Assembly: GCA_965226245.1 (NCBI GenBank)
Contig: CBDDCL010000015.1
Span: forward strand, 1,674,001 to 1,738,000
Direction: 5' to 3'
Origin: CBDCYS01 sp965226245
GTDB taxonomy: Bacteria; Acidobacteriota; Terriglobia; Bryobacterales; UBA6623
DNA: 64,000 bases
This document shows, piece by piece, positions 6,260 to 15,239 of this stretch. Both the position numbers and the translations under genes were made by a program. Position 1 is the first letter of the stretch. The number at the start of each line of letters is the position of its first letter. The notes under the pieces were generated by a model. It searched no databases. It saw only the letters and a list, made by a program, of their open reading frames with translations, and was not told where the DNA came from.

Positions 6260-8197
6260 ATGGAGTGTATGGCTGATCCCCCAGCCAGGCCCTCCGGGCC
6301 AGCCGCCCAACCAGCGCTAGTCGTCGGCGCCTGGAATCGGCCGACCTCTTTTAAGCCCTGGGCCGCCTCGCTGGTTCTGCACATCACGCTCGTTTCGCTG
6401 CTAGCCGTCATCAACCCCGGCGCCAGACGCCCCGCGCCCGAGATCGTCGGGCTCGAAGACCTGCTCGACGACAGCGATCACCAAGTCGTCTGGCATAGGT
6501 TTGAGGACACCCTTCCCCCGGTCACGCCCGAAGAATCTCCCCCGGAGAGTTCCATCGAGTCGAAGGCGAGATTCAAAGCGCCGCAAACCATCGTTGCCAG
6601 CGACCCGGATCCCCAGAGCAGCCGTCAAATGATCTGGACGCCCGAACCGGCGCCCGAGATCACCCAAGACGTTCCCTCTCCGAACTTGCTGGTCTGGACT
6701 CCCCCGGATATCCCGCTGCCACGCTTCGAGATGAAGGAAGCCGAATCGAGCCGGCCCGAGGAGGCGGCTCTTCGGGCGGAAGCGGCGCCCGCACTAGACA
6801 CGGTTGCGAACACTACTCTCGACCTCGAATCGTTGCAACCGATTCAGCGGCTTCGCTACCAGGCCGAGGCAGCCGAACAACAGCGTCCCGATGAGCAAGC
6901 GCTCGACGCCGCGCCCACGCCCGAGTTCGATGCCGCCCCTGAACCCACTCTGGACCTCGCCGAGCTTCAGGATTTTGATCCGTTGCGCTATTGGGCCAGC
7001 GAGCAGAAGAGGGAGGCCCCCGAAGAGCAAGCAGCGCTGGCGGGGCCGGCTCCGTGGGTCAGCGGCGCCGCATCGAGCGGCCTAAACCTTGAACAGATCC
7101 AGTCCATGGCCAAGCTGCGGTTTCAAATGAAGGCGACCGCCGCTCAGGGTCCGGTCACGGAAGCATTGAAACGGGAACAGGCGCCCGCCTTGGCCGACCT
7201 GGTCCCGGTCGGCCAGCGCGGCGAGACCGGGGTGAATGCCATCCTCGCCGGCGCAAACGTTTCGTTCGCCGGGATCGCGCCTCCTCCGCCAAGCGGCCGT
7301 GCCGGCGGAGGGGGAGCGGGACGTCCGGCGGGCGGCGGACGATCAGCTCCCAGTGGCGGCGTCGGCTCCGGCGGACCGTCCAGGGCTGCCGACATGGAAG
7401 GCCGCAAGCTCGCCGTGGTCGGCGTCAACCCGGCGGCGACAGGAACGGTGCCCTTTGGGCGGCGGCGGGGAAGCTTCTCCGCTTCTCCCAATGGCGGGCC
7501 CGGCGGCGAAGGAGTTCCCGAAACACCCGGCAGCGGCGCGGGCGTGCGAATTCCGAACCTCTCGATCTCAGGCGCTCCTCGCGCGTCGGTTGCGTCCCTC
7601 GCGCGCGCCGCGGGCGTTGCGGATGGACCGGGCAGTCCCGAACCCTTCGACCGCGGAGCGTTCCTGGCCAAGCTGCGGAACCGCTCGCTGAACGACGTTT
7701 CATTTGACAACTTCCGGGCCGAACCCACGCCGGAAAACCCTGAAGCCGGGTTTGCCGGGCGCCGCGTCCACACGCTGGCGATCAACATGCCGAACATTAA
7801 CAGCAGAGCGGGCAGTTGGGTCGTTCGTTTTTCGGAGTTTGAAGGCGAGAAGTTGAAAGGCGAACTGCTCGCCCCGGCCCCGCGCGTCAAAGTGGACCCC
7901 ACCTACGCGCGCGCCGCAATCTCGGAACGAATCGAGGGAGAGGTGATCCTTTCCGCGATGATTCGCAATGACGGCGCGGTCGACCACGTCAAGCTGATCA
8001 AGTCTGTCGACGAGCGGCTCGACGAGGCGGCGATCGCGGCACTCGGTAAATGGAAATTTCACCCCGCGCTTAAGGGCGGAGTTCCCATCGATGTAGAGGT
8101 CGTCGTGCGGATTCCCTTCCGGCTGAAGCCGCTGGAAGATCAGGAGTCTTCCCCGCCCTGGCGGCGAGGGTGGAAATCTCCGAGGCGCGCTTTTTGA
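6260..8197 (+). CDS. TonB-like energy transducer with long repetitive periplasmic region
   Basis: 645 residues (start ATG 6260; ATG 6269 also possible). A cytoplasmic head of about 30 residues precedes one membrane span (about 33-51). A very long Pro/Glu-rich and then Gly-rich spacer follows, and the last ~90 residues (about 550-640) form a TonB C-terminal domain: ARAAISERIEGEVILSAMIR, DEAAIAALGKWKFHPAL and VVVRIPFRL. The spacer contains three degenerate units (LDLESLQPIQRLRYQ, LDLAELQDFDPLRYW, LNLEQIQSMAKLRFQ at about 190-300). TonB proteins pass proton-motive force from ExbBD to outer-membrane receptors, but no exbB, exbD or receptor gene is nearby. The spacer is much longer than in E. coli TonB (239 residues in total). 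The next gene, DUF58, starts 93 bp later. Confidence 0.88.
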   Translation: MECMADPPARPSGPAAQPALVVGAWNRPTSFKPWAASLVLHITLVSLLAVINPGARRPAPEIVGLEDLLDDSDHQVVWHRFEDTLPPVTPEESPPESSIESKARFKAPQTIVASDPDPQSSRQMIWTPEPAPEITQDVPSPNLLVWTPPDIPLPRFEMKEAESSRPEEAALRAEAAPALDTVANTTLDLESLQPIQRLRYQAEAAEQQRPDEQALDAAPTPEFDAAPEPTLDLAELQDFDPLRYWASEQKREAPEEQAALAGPAPWVSGAASSGLNLEQIQSMAKLRFQMKATAAQGPVTEALKREQAPALADLVPVGQRGETGVNAILAGANVSFAGIAPPPPSGRAGGGGAGRPAGGGRSAPSGGVGSGGPSRAADMEGRKLAVVGVNPAATGTVPFGRRRGSFSASPNGGPGGEGVPETPGSGAGVRIPNLSISGAPRASVASLARAAGVADGPGSPEPFDRGAFLAKLRNRSLNDVSFDNFRAEPTPENPEAGFAGRRVHTLAINMPNINSRAGSWVVRFSEFEGEKLKGELLAPAPRVKVDPTYARAAISERIEGEVILSAMIRNDGAVDHVKLIKSVDERLDEAAIAALGKWKFHPALKGGVPIDVEVVVRIPFRLKPLEDQESSPPWRRGWKSPRRAF

Positions 8198-8290
8198 TGG
8201 GGAGCGGACCGCCAGCCGGTCTCCCGGGCGGCATGGTCGCGCCGAGCTTCGCGCCCCGTTTCCCGCCTCTCAAACTGATACATTGATTAC

Positions 8291-9202
8291 GTGCAAGCAC
8301 CGTCGCCACTGCTTGAGAAAAGCACGCTGGAGCGCCTGGAGCGCTTGGTCATCCGTTGGGAACACTCCTTCAACGGGCTGCTGGGCGGCCAGAACGTCTC
8401 GCGCTACCCCGGTGTCGGCCACGAGTTCCTTGACCATCGGCACTTCCAGCAGGGAGATGACTTTCGAGCGGTCAACTGGCGCGCCTACCTGCGGCTGGAG
8501 CGGCTCTTTCTCAAGATGTTCCGCACCGAGCCGCGGACGCCGGTTCGGTTGTTCCTCGATACCAGCGAGTCGATGGCCTGCGGCGCTTCCGACGAAGGCC
8601 CCGGAGAATCGAAGTTTGAGTTTGCCTGTCGCTTAGCCGCGGCCCTTTGCTACATCGGGCTGGTTCGTCTGGAAACCATTCAGATTCAACCCTTTGCCTC
8701 GATCCTGGGAGAGAGTTACCGCGCCGGGGGCGGGCGGCACAGGTTTGCCAGGGCGTCGGGTTTCATCCAGAGTCTGTCGACCGGCGGCCGATCGGATTTC
8801 ATGAAGTGCGTGCGGCAGTTCTTGACGGAGTCCCCGGCCCCAGGGATGGTCATTCTGCTCTCCGATTTCCTGGATGAGTCGGGTTGCGAAACCGCGCTGT
8901 CACATTTGGCGGACTACGGCAATGAGCTACTGCTGATCCAAATCGCCGGACCCGAGGACCGCACGCCTTCGTGGCGCGGCGAACTGGAACTCGTCGACGC
9001 CGAATCAGGCGAGCTCAAGCGCATCAATGTGGATAGCGAAACCGCTGAGCAGTATACCGCCGCTTATGACGAGTTTCGGGAGAGGCTGGGGTACGTCGCG
9101 TTTCGCAGCCAGGGGCGTTATGTCCATCTAACAACCGATGTCGAGATGGAGGACACGCTCTACGGGCCGCTGATCGGCTCCGGGTCGGTTAGTTTGCAGT
9201 AG
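8291..9202 (+). CDS. DUF58 domain protein (MoxR/VWA-cluster member)
   Basis: 303 residues from a GTG at 8291. The DUF58 core is clear: YPGVGHEFLDHRHFQQGDDFRAVNWRAYLRLERLFLKMF (about 43-81), then RLFLDTSESMACG, a MIDAS-like DxSxS (about 92-104). DUF58 proteins travel with a MoxR AAA ATPase and VWA membrane proteins and are thought to help assemble or activate periplasmic or membrane complexes. Here two large VWA proteins follow, but the usual moxR gene is not in the window. No signal peptide; cytoplasmic. A 499-bp repeat-bearing gap separates it from the next gene, so the cluster may be two transcripts. Confidence 0.92.
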   Translation: MQAPSPLLEKSTLERLERLVIRWEHSFNGLLGGQNVSRYPGVGHEFLDHRHFQQGDDFRAVNWRAYLRLERLFLKMFRTEPRTPVRLFLDTSESMACGASDEGPGESKFEFACRLAAALCYIGLVRLETIQIQPFASILGESYRAGGGRHRFARASGFIQSLSTGGRSDFMKCVRQFLTESPAPGMVILLSDFLDESGCETALSHLADYGNELLLIQIAGPEDRTPSWRGELELVDAESGELKRINVDSETAEQYTAAYDEFRERLGYVAFRSQGRYVHLTTDVEMEDTLYGPLIGSGSVSLQ

Positions 9203-9311
9203 AGTATAACGGTCAATATTTGACCCCGCCTGCTACAATGCGAACGGGGCTCTAGTAGGGGACCGGCCCGCGCGGCAAAGCTGGAAACAAGCAAGGTGGT
9301 GACAAGCTGAT

Positions 9312-9343
9312 GTGGCGCACGTCTCCAGACGTGCCGTGTCGCC
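9312..9343 (-). repeat. REP-like hairpin, GTGGCGCA family, reverse orientation
   Basis: Stem ACGTC/GACGT around TGGA when read on the minus strand, with the conserved tail TGCGCCAC. A short hairpin TCGCCATTCCTGGCGA follows at once (9339-9354). Confidence 0.7.
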
Positions 9344-9501
9344 ATTCCTGGCGACATGTCTTAGCTAGCACCGCCGCCGGCCCGAGTTGCCGACAATCCG
9401 CCAGCTGCGGCGAGCGACAACAATACCTCAAATCCGCAAGAAAACCTGTCGCTTTGCTAGGGAACCTGCCACGGTCCCGCCGCCGACTGCAACCCGAGTC
9501 C

Positions 9502-9627
9502 CTGAAAACAAACACATTATAGGTTGACACCATGACGAGGCGTCGAAAATGGCCCAGATCCTGCCATTTTGTGCCATTCTGTGCCATTTCCAGGCATTTT
9601 GTAAAGAAAATTTATACCTCAACCGGC
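9502..9627 (-). promoter_or_regulatory. Iteron element copy 1: four 10-bp repeats plus TATAAT segment
   Basis: Four contiguous 10-bp units (9562-9601: TGCCATTTTG, TGCCATTCTG, TGCCATTTCC, AGGCATTTTG) are followed by TAAAGAAAATTTATACCTC. On the other side lies a conserved stretch that on the minus strand reads TGTCAACCTATAATG and ends in TTTGTTTTCAG. The same layout recurs at 43814-43951 in the opposite orientation. Ten-base spacing puts all units on one face of the helix, as in protein-binding iterons. The function is unknown; it could be a regulatory site or a mobile relic. Confidence 0.65.
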
Positions 9628-9701
9628 AACTCTTTTGTTTCCATCATTTCGCCAGGCCGCGGCCACGTCAGCCCGGCTCGTTGTGGAACAGTCGCTAGCT
9701 C

Positions 9702-11693
9702 ATGGGTTTTCTCAACTTAACGATCGTCGAGTTCCTCACCATCCTGCTGCCGCTGGCCAGCATCATGGTGGCTTTGTACTTCTACGACCGCTCGAGGAAA
9801 CGCCGGCTGGTTTCGACACTGCGGTTCTGGCCGCGGCGTCCGGACCCGCCGATGGTCACACGCCGCCGCAAACTGCAGCAGCCTTTGTCGCTGCTGTTGC
9901 AGCTTCTCGCGCTGCTGCTTCTGCTCCTGGCGATCGCTGACTTTCGTTTCGGCGGAGACGCCGGATCGGCCCGGCATCACGTGATCCTGTTGGAAACCTC
10001 GGCCTGGATGCGGGCGACGGCCGGCGTCGGCGGCGATCGAACCCTGATGGATGTGGCCCGCGATCGTGCGCGAGCCTACCTGCGGGCGATTCCGGCCAAT
10101 GAGCCCGTGATGCTGGTCCGCGCCGACGGCAATCCGGCGCCCGCCACGGTCTTCACGACCGGCCGCCAAGAACTAGAGCAGGCCATCGAGGATTCCGAAC
10201 CTGGCTGGACGGCCACGGATCTAGATTCTGCGCTCAAGCTTGCCGCTAGCGCGCTGGATTTGGGTCTTGGCGCGAGCAGCAGCGGCGCCCTGCCATCCGC
10301 CGGCGAAGTCGCCTACATCGGCAGCGGGCGCGTGATGAGCGTCGGCACTTCAGCGCCGGGCGTCCCGCATTTCCGCTTCATCGGCCTGGGTGCGAACCCA
10401 GCCGATCAAGGCATCACCCGCTTCGCGGCGCACCGCTTGCTGGACGACCCCAGCCGCTGGGCAGTGGTCATTGAAGTCCGCAACGACGGCAGCAAGCAGC
10501 AGCCTCTGCGGGTCGACTTCACGTTTGAGAAGCGGCCGTTGGGCGCCAAGACAGCGACGCTGGCGCCCGGTACGACGCGCGAGTTCAACTTTCGCATTCG
10601 TACCAAACAGGCCGGACTTCTGGAAGCCCGGCTCGATGCCGCAGACAGCTTTGCGGCGAACAACCAAGCCCGGCTCCGGTTGACTCCTTTCAGGGCGCGT
10701 ACCGTCAATGTCTACTCCAGACAGCCCGAACCGTTGAGGCCTCTTTTCGCCTCGAATCCGAGGCTCGACGCGAAGTTTCTGCGCCCGGCGGAATTTCAAT
10801 CGGCGCTCGCCCAGCCTGGCCTTGTTGTCTTGGACCGCTTCGTGCCGGAGCGGGCATTCGATGCCCCGGCCGTCTACCTTGATCCTCCGTCGGCACGCTC
10901 CCCGCTGCCGGTTGCGCGGGTTGTTCAAAACGCTCGGATCATCGAGTGGGCGGCGGATCATCCGCTTGCCCGCGGGCTGAGGAGCCGGGACATTGTTCTT
11001 AGCCGCGCCTCCGTGTTTGAGCCCGCCCCAGGGGACGCCGTAATCGCTAAGTGCGAGGCAGGCCCCGTGATCGTCGCACGTGTTGAGGGTGGGCGCAAAG
11101 AAGTCTTCTTCGGATTCCCGCTAACCGCGGGGGAGTTGCAGAACCAACTGATCACGCCGCTGCTTTTCGCGAACACGGTGAGCTGGTTGTCCCCCGGCGT
11201 TTTCCAGTCATCTCAAGTCGCAACGCGCGCGCCGGGTCTGGTTGAGGTTGAGGTCGGCGACGAGCCGGAACAATCGATCGCGGTTACGTCTCCGGAAAAC
11301 CCCAACTTGCCGTGGGTTGTGCGGGGCGGGCGGCTGCGTTTCTTCGCGGGTTCGCCGGGGACAGTCCGCGTACGCACCCTGTCTTTGGATACACAATTTG
11401 CGCTCGATTTGCCGCAAGTCGCCGCAGCCGGCTGGACGCCTCCGGAAGGCGCCTTGCGGGGGGTGCCGCCTCCCTCGGTAAGCGCGAGTCCCGACGGTGT
11501 TCCGCTTTGGACCTGGCTGGCGCTGGCTGCACTGATTTGCATGGTCGTCGAATGGACGTTATTCGGCCGTGCGACGCGTGCGGGCGTGGCGCCGGTTTCT
11601 GTCCGCGGCGGGCCCCTCCAGCCGTCTGGAGGCCTGAGCATTGCTCCGGATGTTTCTTCTTCGGAATCACGCACAAAACAGGTGGCCGTATGA
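9702..11693 (+). CDS. BatA-type membrane protein with VWA-like domain
   Basis: 663 residues. The N-terminal two-span BatA module is clear: first helix about 6-25 (TIVEFLTILLPLASIMVALYF), the LRFWPRR and RRRKLQQP motif, and a very hydrophobic second helix (about 66-84, rich in Leu). A VWA-like fold follows (ILLETSAWMRA, then MDVARDRARAYL), with the MIDAS Asp replaced by Glu (LETSAW), so metal binding may be lost. A long beta-rich region (about 210-590) precedes a last membrane span (about 611-628, TWLALAALICMVVEWTLF). Topology suggests a periplasmic body anchored at both ends. The stop overlaps the start of the next gene (ATGA), so the two are translationally coupled. Confidence 0.85.
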   Translation: MGFLNLTIVEFLTILLPLASIMVALYFYDRSRKRRLVSTLRFWPRRPDPPMVTRRRKLQQPLSLLLQLLALLLLLLAIADFRFGGDAGSARHHVILLETSAWMRATAGVGGDRTLMDVARDRARAYLRAIPANEPVMLVRADGNPAPATVFTTGRQELEQAIEDSEPGWTATDLDSALKLAASALDLGLGASSSGALPSAGEVAYIGSGRVMSVGTSAPGVPHFRFIGLGANPADQGITRFAAHRLLDDPSRWAVVIEVRNDGSKQQPLRVDFTFEKRPLGAKTATLAPGTTREFNFRIRTKQAGLLEARLDAADSFAANNQARLRLTPFRARTVNVYSRQPEPLRPLFASNPRLDAKFLRPAEFQSALAQPGLVVLDRFVPERAFDAPAVYLDPPSARSPLPVARVVQNARIIEWAADHPLARGLRSRDIVLSRASVFEPAPGDAVIAKCEAGPVIVARVEGGRKEVFFGFPLTAGELQNQLITPLLFANTVSWLSPGVFQSSQVATRAPGLVEVEVGDEPEQSIAVTSPENPNLPWVVRGGRLRFFAGSPGTVRVRTLSLDTQFALDLPQVAAAGWTPPEGALRGVPPPSVSASPDGVPLWTWLALAALICMVVEWTLFGRATRAGVAPVSVRGGPLQPSGGLSIAPDVSSSESRTKQVAV

Positions 11694-14158
11694 CGTTCGC
11701 CAGCCCTTGGATCCTGTGGTTCCTCATCATTCCCGTGCTTTGGTCCGCTTGGGAATGGCGGCGAACGTATCGCGCCGCGGGGGTCTTGCTGAAGTCGCTC
11801 GTTTTCATGCTCGTCATTTTGGCGCTGGCTGAGCCGCGCCTGACAACCTTCGAGACGAAAATGGCGGTCGCCGTGCTCGCCGACTCTTCTCCAAGCATCC
11901 CCGATGAGCAGATCGAGCAGATGCGTGAGACGCTCCAGCGGATCGCCGGGCTTCGGGACGGCAATCAAGTGCATGTGTTTTCGTTCGATAGCGAAACCCG
12001 TCCGGGCCTGCCATCCGCCGAGCGGCCTCCGGCACTTGCCGCCGCGACCAATCTCGAGCAAACCCTTCGCGCGGGCATGGCGGCGCTTCCTCCCGGGCGC
12101 GTGCCACGCTTGCTGCTGATCTCGGACGGAAACGAGAACCAAGGTTCGCTCGAGCGTGCCATCCATCAAGTTCAGGAACGGGGCATCCCGGTGAGTACCA
12201 TCGCGCTTGACGGCCGCAAGCAACCGGAGCTGAGTTTGCGGGCTCTCAGCGTTCCCAGTCAGGCCTTCAGCGGCGAACGGTTTACGATCTCGTTGACGGT
12301 CGAAAGCCCTCGAGCCACGCGGGCCGAGGTGGCGCTCATGGCCGAGGAGAAGTCGATCGGGAGGTCGGAAGTAAGCCTCGCTGCCGGTGAAAATACGGTC
12401 CGCGTCAAAGCCCGCCTCGAAGCAGCGGGGTCGGCGCTCATCAGCGGAACGGTTTCTGCCGGGGAGCTGGGAGAGGTTCACTTCGAACATACGATCTCGC
12501 TCGACCGGCCGCGGGCGTTGCTGATTTCAAGCGATCCGCAAGAGCGAGAAACGCATCTGCTCGATGTCTTGTCGGCGGCCGGATTCGAGGTCCAGCGGAC
12601 CACCGGGTCCCTTCATCCAAAGCTCGCGGAGTTCGACCTGCTGATCGCCAATAATCACCACCTGGAAGGCTGGCCCGAGCGGCGAAAAGAACGTGCCGCC
12701 GAGTTCATTCAGGACGGCGGCGGTTTCTTGCTGATAGCAGGCGAGAACAGCCTTTATATCGAGCATGAAGAGGACGACCCAGACCCGCTGCGAGACGCGC
12801 TGCCCGCCGAGCTGGCACCGCCACGGACGCCGGAAGGCACCGCCGTCGTGCTGATCATGGACAAGTCTTCCTCCATGGAAGGCAAGAAGATGGAGCTGGC
12901 ACGGCAGTCCGCGATCGGTGTCGTGGAGAACTTGCGCCCGATCGACCAGGTGGGCGTGCTGGTTTTTGACAACTCGTTTCAGTGGACCGTTCCTTTACGC
13001 AGGAACGACGATCCTGAGGCAATCAAACAACTCATCACCAGCATCATTGCGGACGGCGGAACGCAGATTGCGCCCGCGCTGAACGAAGGTTTCCGGCGGA
13101 TTCAACCGGCGAAGGCCGCCTACCGGCACATGCTGCTGCTCACCGACGGCATCTCGGAAGAAGGTGACAGTATCGCTTTGGCGCGTGAGGCGGCCAAGGC
13201 GAAGGTTACGATCTCGACGATCGGCCTGGGGCAGGACGTCAACCGCGCTTATCTCGAGCGGGTGGCCCGCACGGCCGAAGGCGAGCCCCACTTCCTGCTT
13301 GACATCTCAGCGCTGACACAGTTGGTGCTGCGGGACGTGATGGAGCACACAGGTTCATCCGTGATGGAAAAGGACGTCCGGCCCGAGGTGGTCCAGCAGG
13401 TCGAGATTCTTGATGAGGTTTCGCTCGATGAGGCCGGTCCGCTGCTGGGCTGGGTGAAGTTCGTCGCCAAGCCGGAAGCGGAAACGATCCTTCGGGTCGA
13501 CGAGGAAGACCCGCTGCTGGTGCGCTGGCAATATGGTTTGGGGCGCGCGGCGGTTTTTGCATCCGACGCCAAAGAAGTTTGGGCCGCGAACTGGGTCGAG
13601 TGGGCTGGCTTTGACATTTTCTGGGCGAACGTGATGCGTGATTTGCTGCCCAGGTCGCCTAAGACCGAAGCAACTGCCCGATTCGACAGCGCCGAAGGAG
13701 AGATCGTTGTCGAGTATCGCTGGGAGCCTGATGCGCGCTCGGTCGCGCCGGCGCCGCTTCCGGAGCTTTACGTTTTGGGGCCGTCCGAGTTCCAAAAGGT
13801 CGTCCCGCTCGAGCAGCAAGCGACGGGATCCTACCAAGCCAGAGTTGCGGTTGGAGAACGCTACGGGTTGTTTCGAATTCGCCCCTCGTCGGCGCTGGAA
13901 CACTTTCCCGAGGTGGCTTACTACCGCCAGAACGCGGAGCTGAACGAGTATGGGTCGAACCCCGGCCTGCTCCGCAAGATTGCCGCCTGGACCGGCGGGC
14001 AATTCAACCCCGAGCCGGAGGACATCTTCGCCGGCGCGGAGGCGATTCCCAGCTCGATGGACCTCTGGCCGGGCTTGTTGGCGCTGGCTGTCTTGTTCAA
14101 CCTCATCGAACTATTCGCCCGCAAAGGCTGGATTCCGTGGTTGAGGCGATGGGCTTAG
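11690..14158 (+). CDS. Large membrane protein with two VWA domains and an amidotransferase-like insert
   Basis: 822 residues from the ATG at 11690, which overlaps the previous stop by four bases; longer frames upstream are antisense artefacts. Order: membrane span (about 7-24), second hydrophobic segment (about 35-50), first VWA (VLADSSPSI), and a class I amidotransferase-like domain (ALLISSDPQERETHL, DLLIANNHH, GGGFLLIAGENS). The second VWA has an intact MIDAS (LIMDKSSSMEGKKM, LLLTDGISEEGDS). Last come a beta-rich region and a C-terminal span (about 796-812). The amidotransferase-like part shows no Cys at the nucleophile elbow and is probably non-catalytic. Proteins of this type occur with DUF58 and BatA genes; their target is unknown. 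Confidence 0.88.
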   Translation: MTFASPWILWFLIIPVLWSAWEWRRTYRAAGVLLKSLVFMLVILALAEPRLTTFETKMAVAVLADSSPSIPDEQIEQMRETLQRIAGLRDGNQVHVFSFDSETRPGLPSAERPPALAAATNLEQTLRAGMAALPPGRVPRLLLISDGNENQGSLERAIHQVQERGIPVSTIALDGRKQPELSLRALSVPSQAFSGERFTISLTVESPRATRAEVALMAEEKSIGRSEVSLAAGENTVRVKARLEAAGSALISGTVSAGELGEVHFEHTISLDRPRALLISSDPQERETHLLDVLSAAGFEVQRTTGSLHPKLAEFDLLIANNHHLEGWPERRKERAAEFIQDGGGFLLIAGENSLYIEHEEDDPDPLRDALPAELAPPRTPEGTAVVLIMDKSSSMEGKKMELARQSAIGVVENLRPIDQVGVLVFDNSFQWTVPLRRNDDPEAIKQLITSIIADGGTQIAPALNEGFRRIQPAKAAYRHMLLLTDGISEEGDSIALAREAAKAKVTISTIGLGQDVNRAYLERVARTAEGEPHFLLDISALTQLVLRDVMEHTGSSVMEKDVRPEVVQQVEILDEVSLDEAGPLLGWVKFVAKPEAETILRVDEEDPLLVRWQYGLGRAAVFASDAKEVWAANWVEWAGFDIFWANVMRDLLPRSPKTEATARFDSAEGEIVVEYRWEPDARSVAPAPLPELYVLGPSEFQKVVPLEQQATGSYQARVAVGERYGLFRIRPSSALEHFPEVAYYRQNAELNEYGSNPGLLRKIAAWTGGQFNPEPEDIFAGAEAIPSSMDLWPGLLALAVLFNLIELFARKGWIPWLRRWA

Positions 14159-14190
14159 CCCGACTTAGCCCGGAAGCAGTTGATTATAAT

Positions 14191-15213
14191 GGGGTATTTA
14201 GTTGACTCCAGTAGCCACAATATGTTGTGGTTGGGGGCATGAAGGAGGACTACCCCCGAAACCTCGTCGAGTTGGAAGCTCGATTCTCGACCGAGGAGGC
14301 GTGCCGGGAGTACCTGCTGAAGCTGCGCTGGCCGGAGGGGTTCGTGTGCCCGCGCTGTGGGATCCAGTCCTCATGGGCCAGCAAACGCAATCTGCTGCTC
14401 TGCGCCGACTGCGGTTACCAGGCCTCGGTGACGGCGGGCACGATTTTCCAGGACACCCGCAAGCCCTTGACGTTGTGGTTCCGGGCGGCTTGGTGGGTGA
14501 CAACGCAAAAAGGCGGGGCCAGCGCGCTGGAGTTGCAGCGGGTCTTGGGTTTGGGTAGCTATGTAACCGCCTGGACCTGGCTGCACAAGTTCCGCCGCGC
14601 CATGGTGCGCCCCGGTCGCAATCGGCTGGTCGGCCGGGTGGAGGTGGACGAAACGTATGTGGGCGGAGTCGAAGAGGGCGTCCGAGGTCGCGAAATGGTT
14701 GGCAAAGCGTTAGTTGCGGTTGCTGCCGAGGAGGATGGGCGCGGTATGGGTCGCATCCGGCTCCGTCGGATCGCGGATGCCTCAGCGGCGAGCTTGGAAG
14801 CCTTTGTCGAAGAAGCTATCCAACCTGGCAGCCTCGTGCACACCGACGGCTGGGAAGGCTATGCGGGATTGGAGAACAAAGGATACCGCCATGAAGTCAC
14901 CGTGCTGCGCGGGAAGCGGCAATCGGCGAGTAAGCTGCTGCCGAGAGTCCATCGTGTCGCCTCTCTGCTAAAGCGCTGGCTGTTGGGGACCCACCAGGGG
15001 GCTGTCAGTCACGAGTATTTGGACTACTACCTGGACGAGTTCACGTTCCGCTTCAACCGGCGGACCTCACGGTCGCGCGGCAAACTTTTCTATCGCCTCC
15101 TCCAGCAGGCGGTCGCCGCCGACCCTGCTCCCTATAAGACAATGGTCGAGGCCACCAGGGCCGGCACCCCCACCCCCAAGATGTAGTGGCTACTGGAGTC
15201 AACTAAATACCCC
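14191..15213 (+). mobile_element. IS1595-family insertion sequence, copy 2
   Basis: Same 1,023-bp element, orientation and 28-bp ends as copy 1 (14191-14218 and 15186-15213). It sits between the VWA gene and a hypothetical gene. The flanks repeat TTGATTATAA, again an 8-10 bp target duplication, so this copy also arrived by transposition and not by segmental duplication. No gene is disrupted. Confidence 0.95.
14239..15186 (+). CDS. IS1595-family transposase (ISXO2-like DDE domain), copy 2
   Basis: Identical in residue sequence to the transposase of copy 1: zinc ribbon (two CxxC pairs), VDETYVGG catalytic signature and HTDGWEGY. ATG at 14239 chosen for consistency with copy 1. With the direct orientation of the two copies, the 9.2 kb between them (TonB, DUF58, BatA, VWA genes) could be lost or amplified by recombination. 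Confidence 0.95.
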   Translation: MKEDYPRNLVELEARFSTEEACREYLLKLRWPEGFVCPRCGIQSSWASKRNLLLCADCGYQASVTAGTIFQDTRKPLTLWFRAAWWVTTQKGGASALELQRVLGLGSYVTAWTWLHKFRRAMVRPGRNRLVGRVEVDETYVGGVEEGVRGREMVGKALVAVAAEEDGRGMGRIRLRRIADASAASLEAFVEEAIQPGSLVHTDGWEGYAGLENKGYRHEVTVLRGKRQSASKLLPRVHRVASLLKRWLLGTHQGAVSHEYLDYYLDEFTFRFNRRTSRSRGKLFYRLLQQAVAADPAPYKTMVEATRAGTPTPKM

Positions 15214-15239
15214 ATTGATTATAATCAAATGACACAACG

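Larger units (their letters stand above)
9203..9701. other. Intergenic with REP-like hairpins and an iteron element
   Basis: No gene found. It contains a REP-like hairpin pair (about 9312-9354) and one copy of the ~130-bp iteron element (9502-9627). The start region of the BatA-like gene begins 74 bp after that element. Confidence 0.7.

Noticed and set aside
11312..11689. 126-codon upstream extension of the VWA gene
   Set aside because: It runs antiphase through the BatA-like gene; the ATG at 11690 overlaps the previous stop and gives the normal membrane N terminus.
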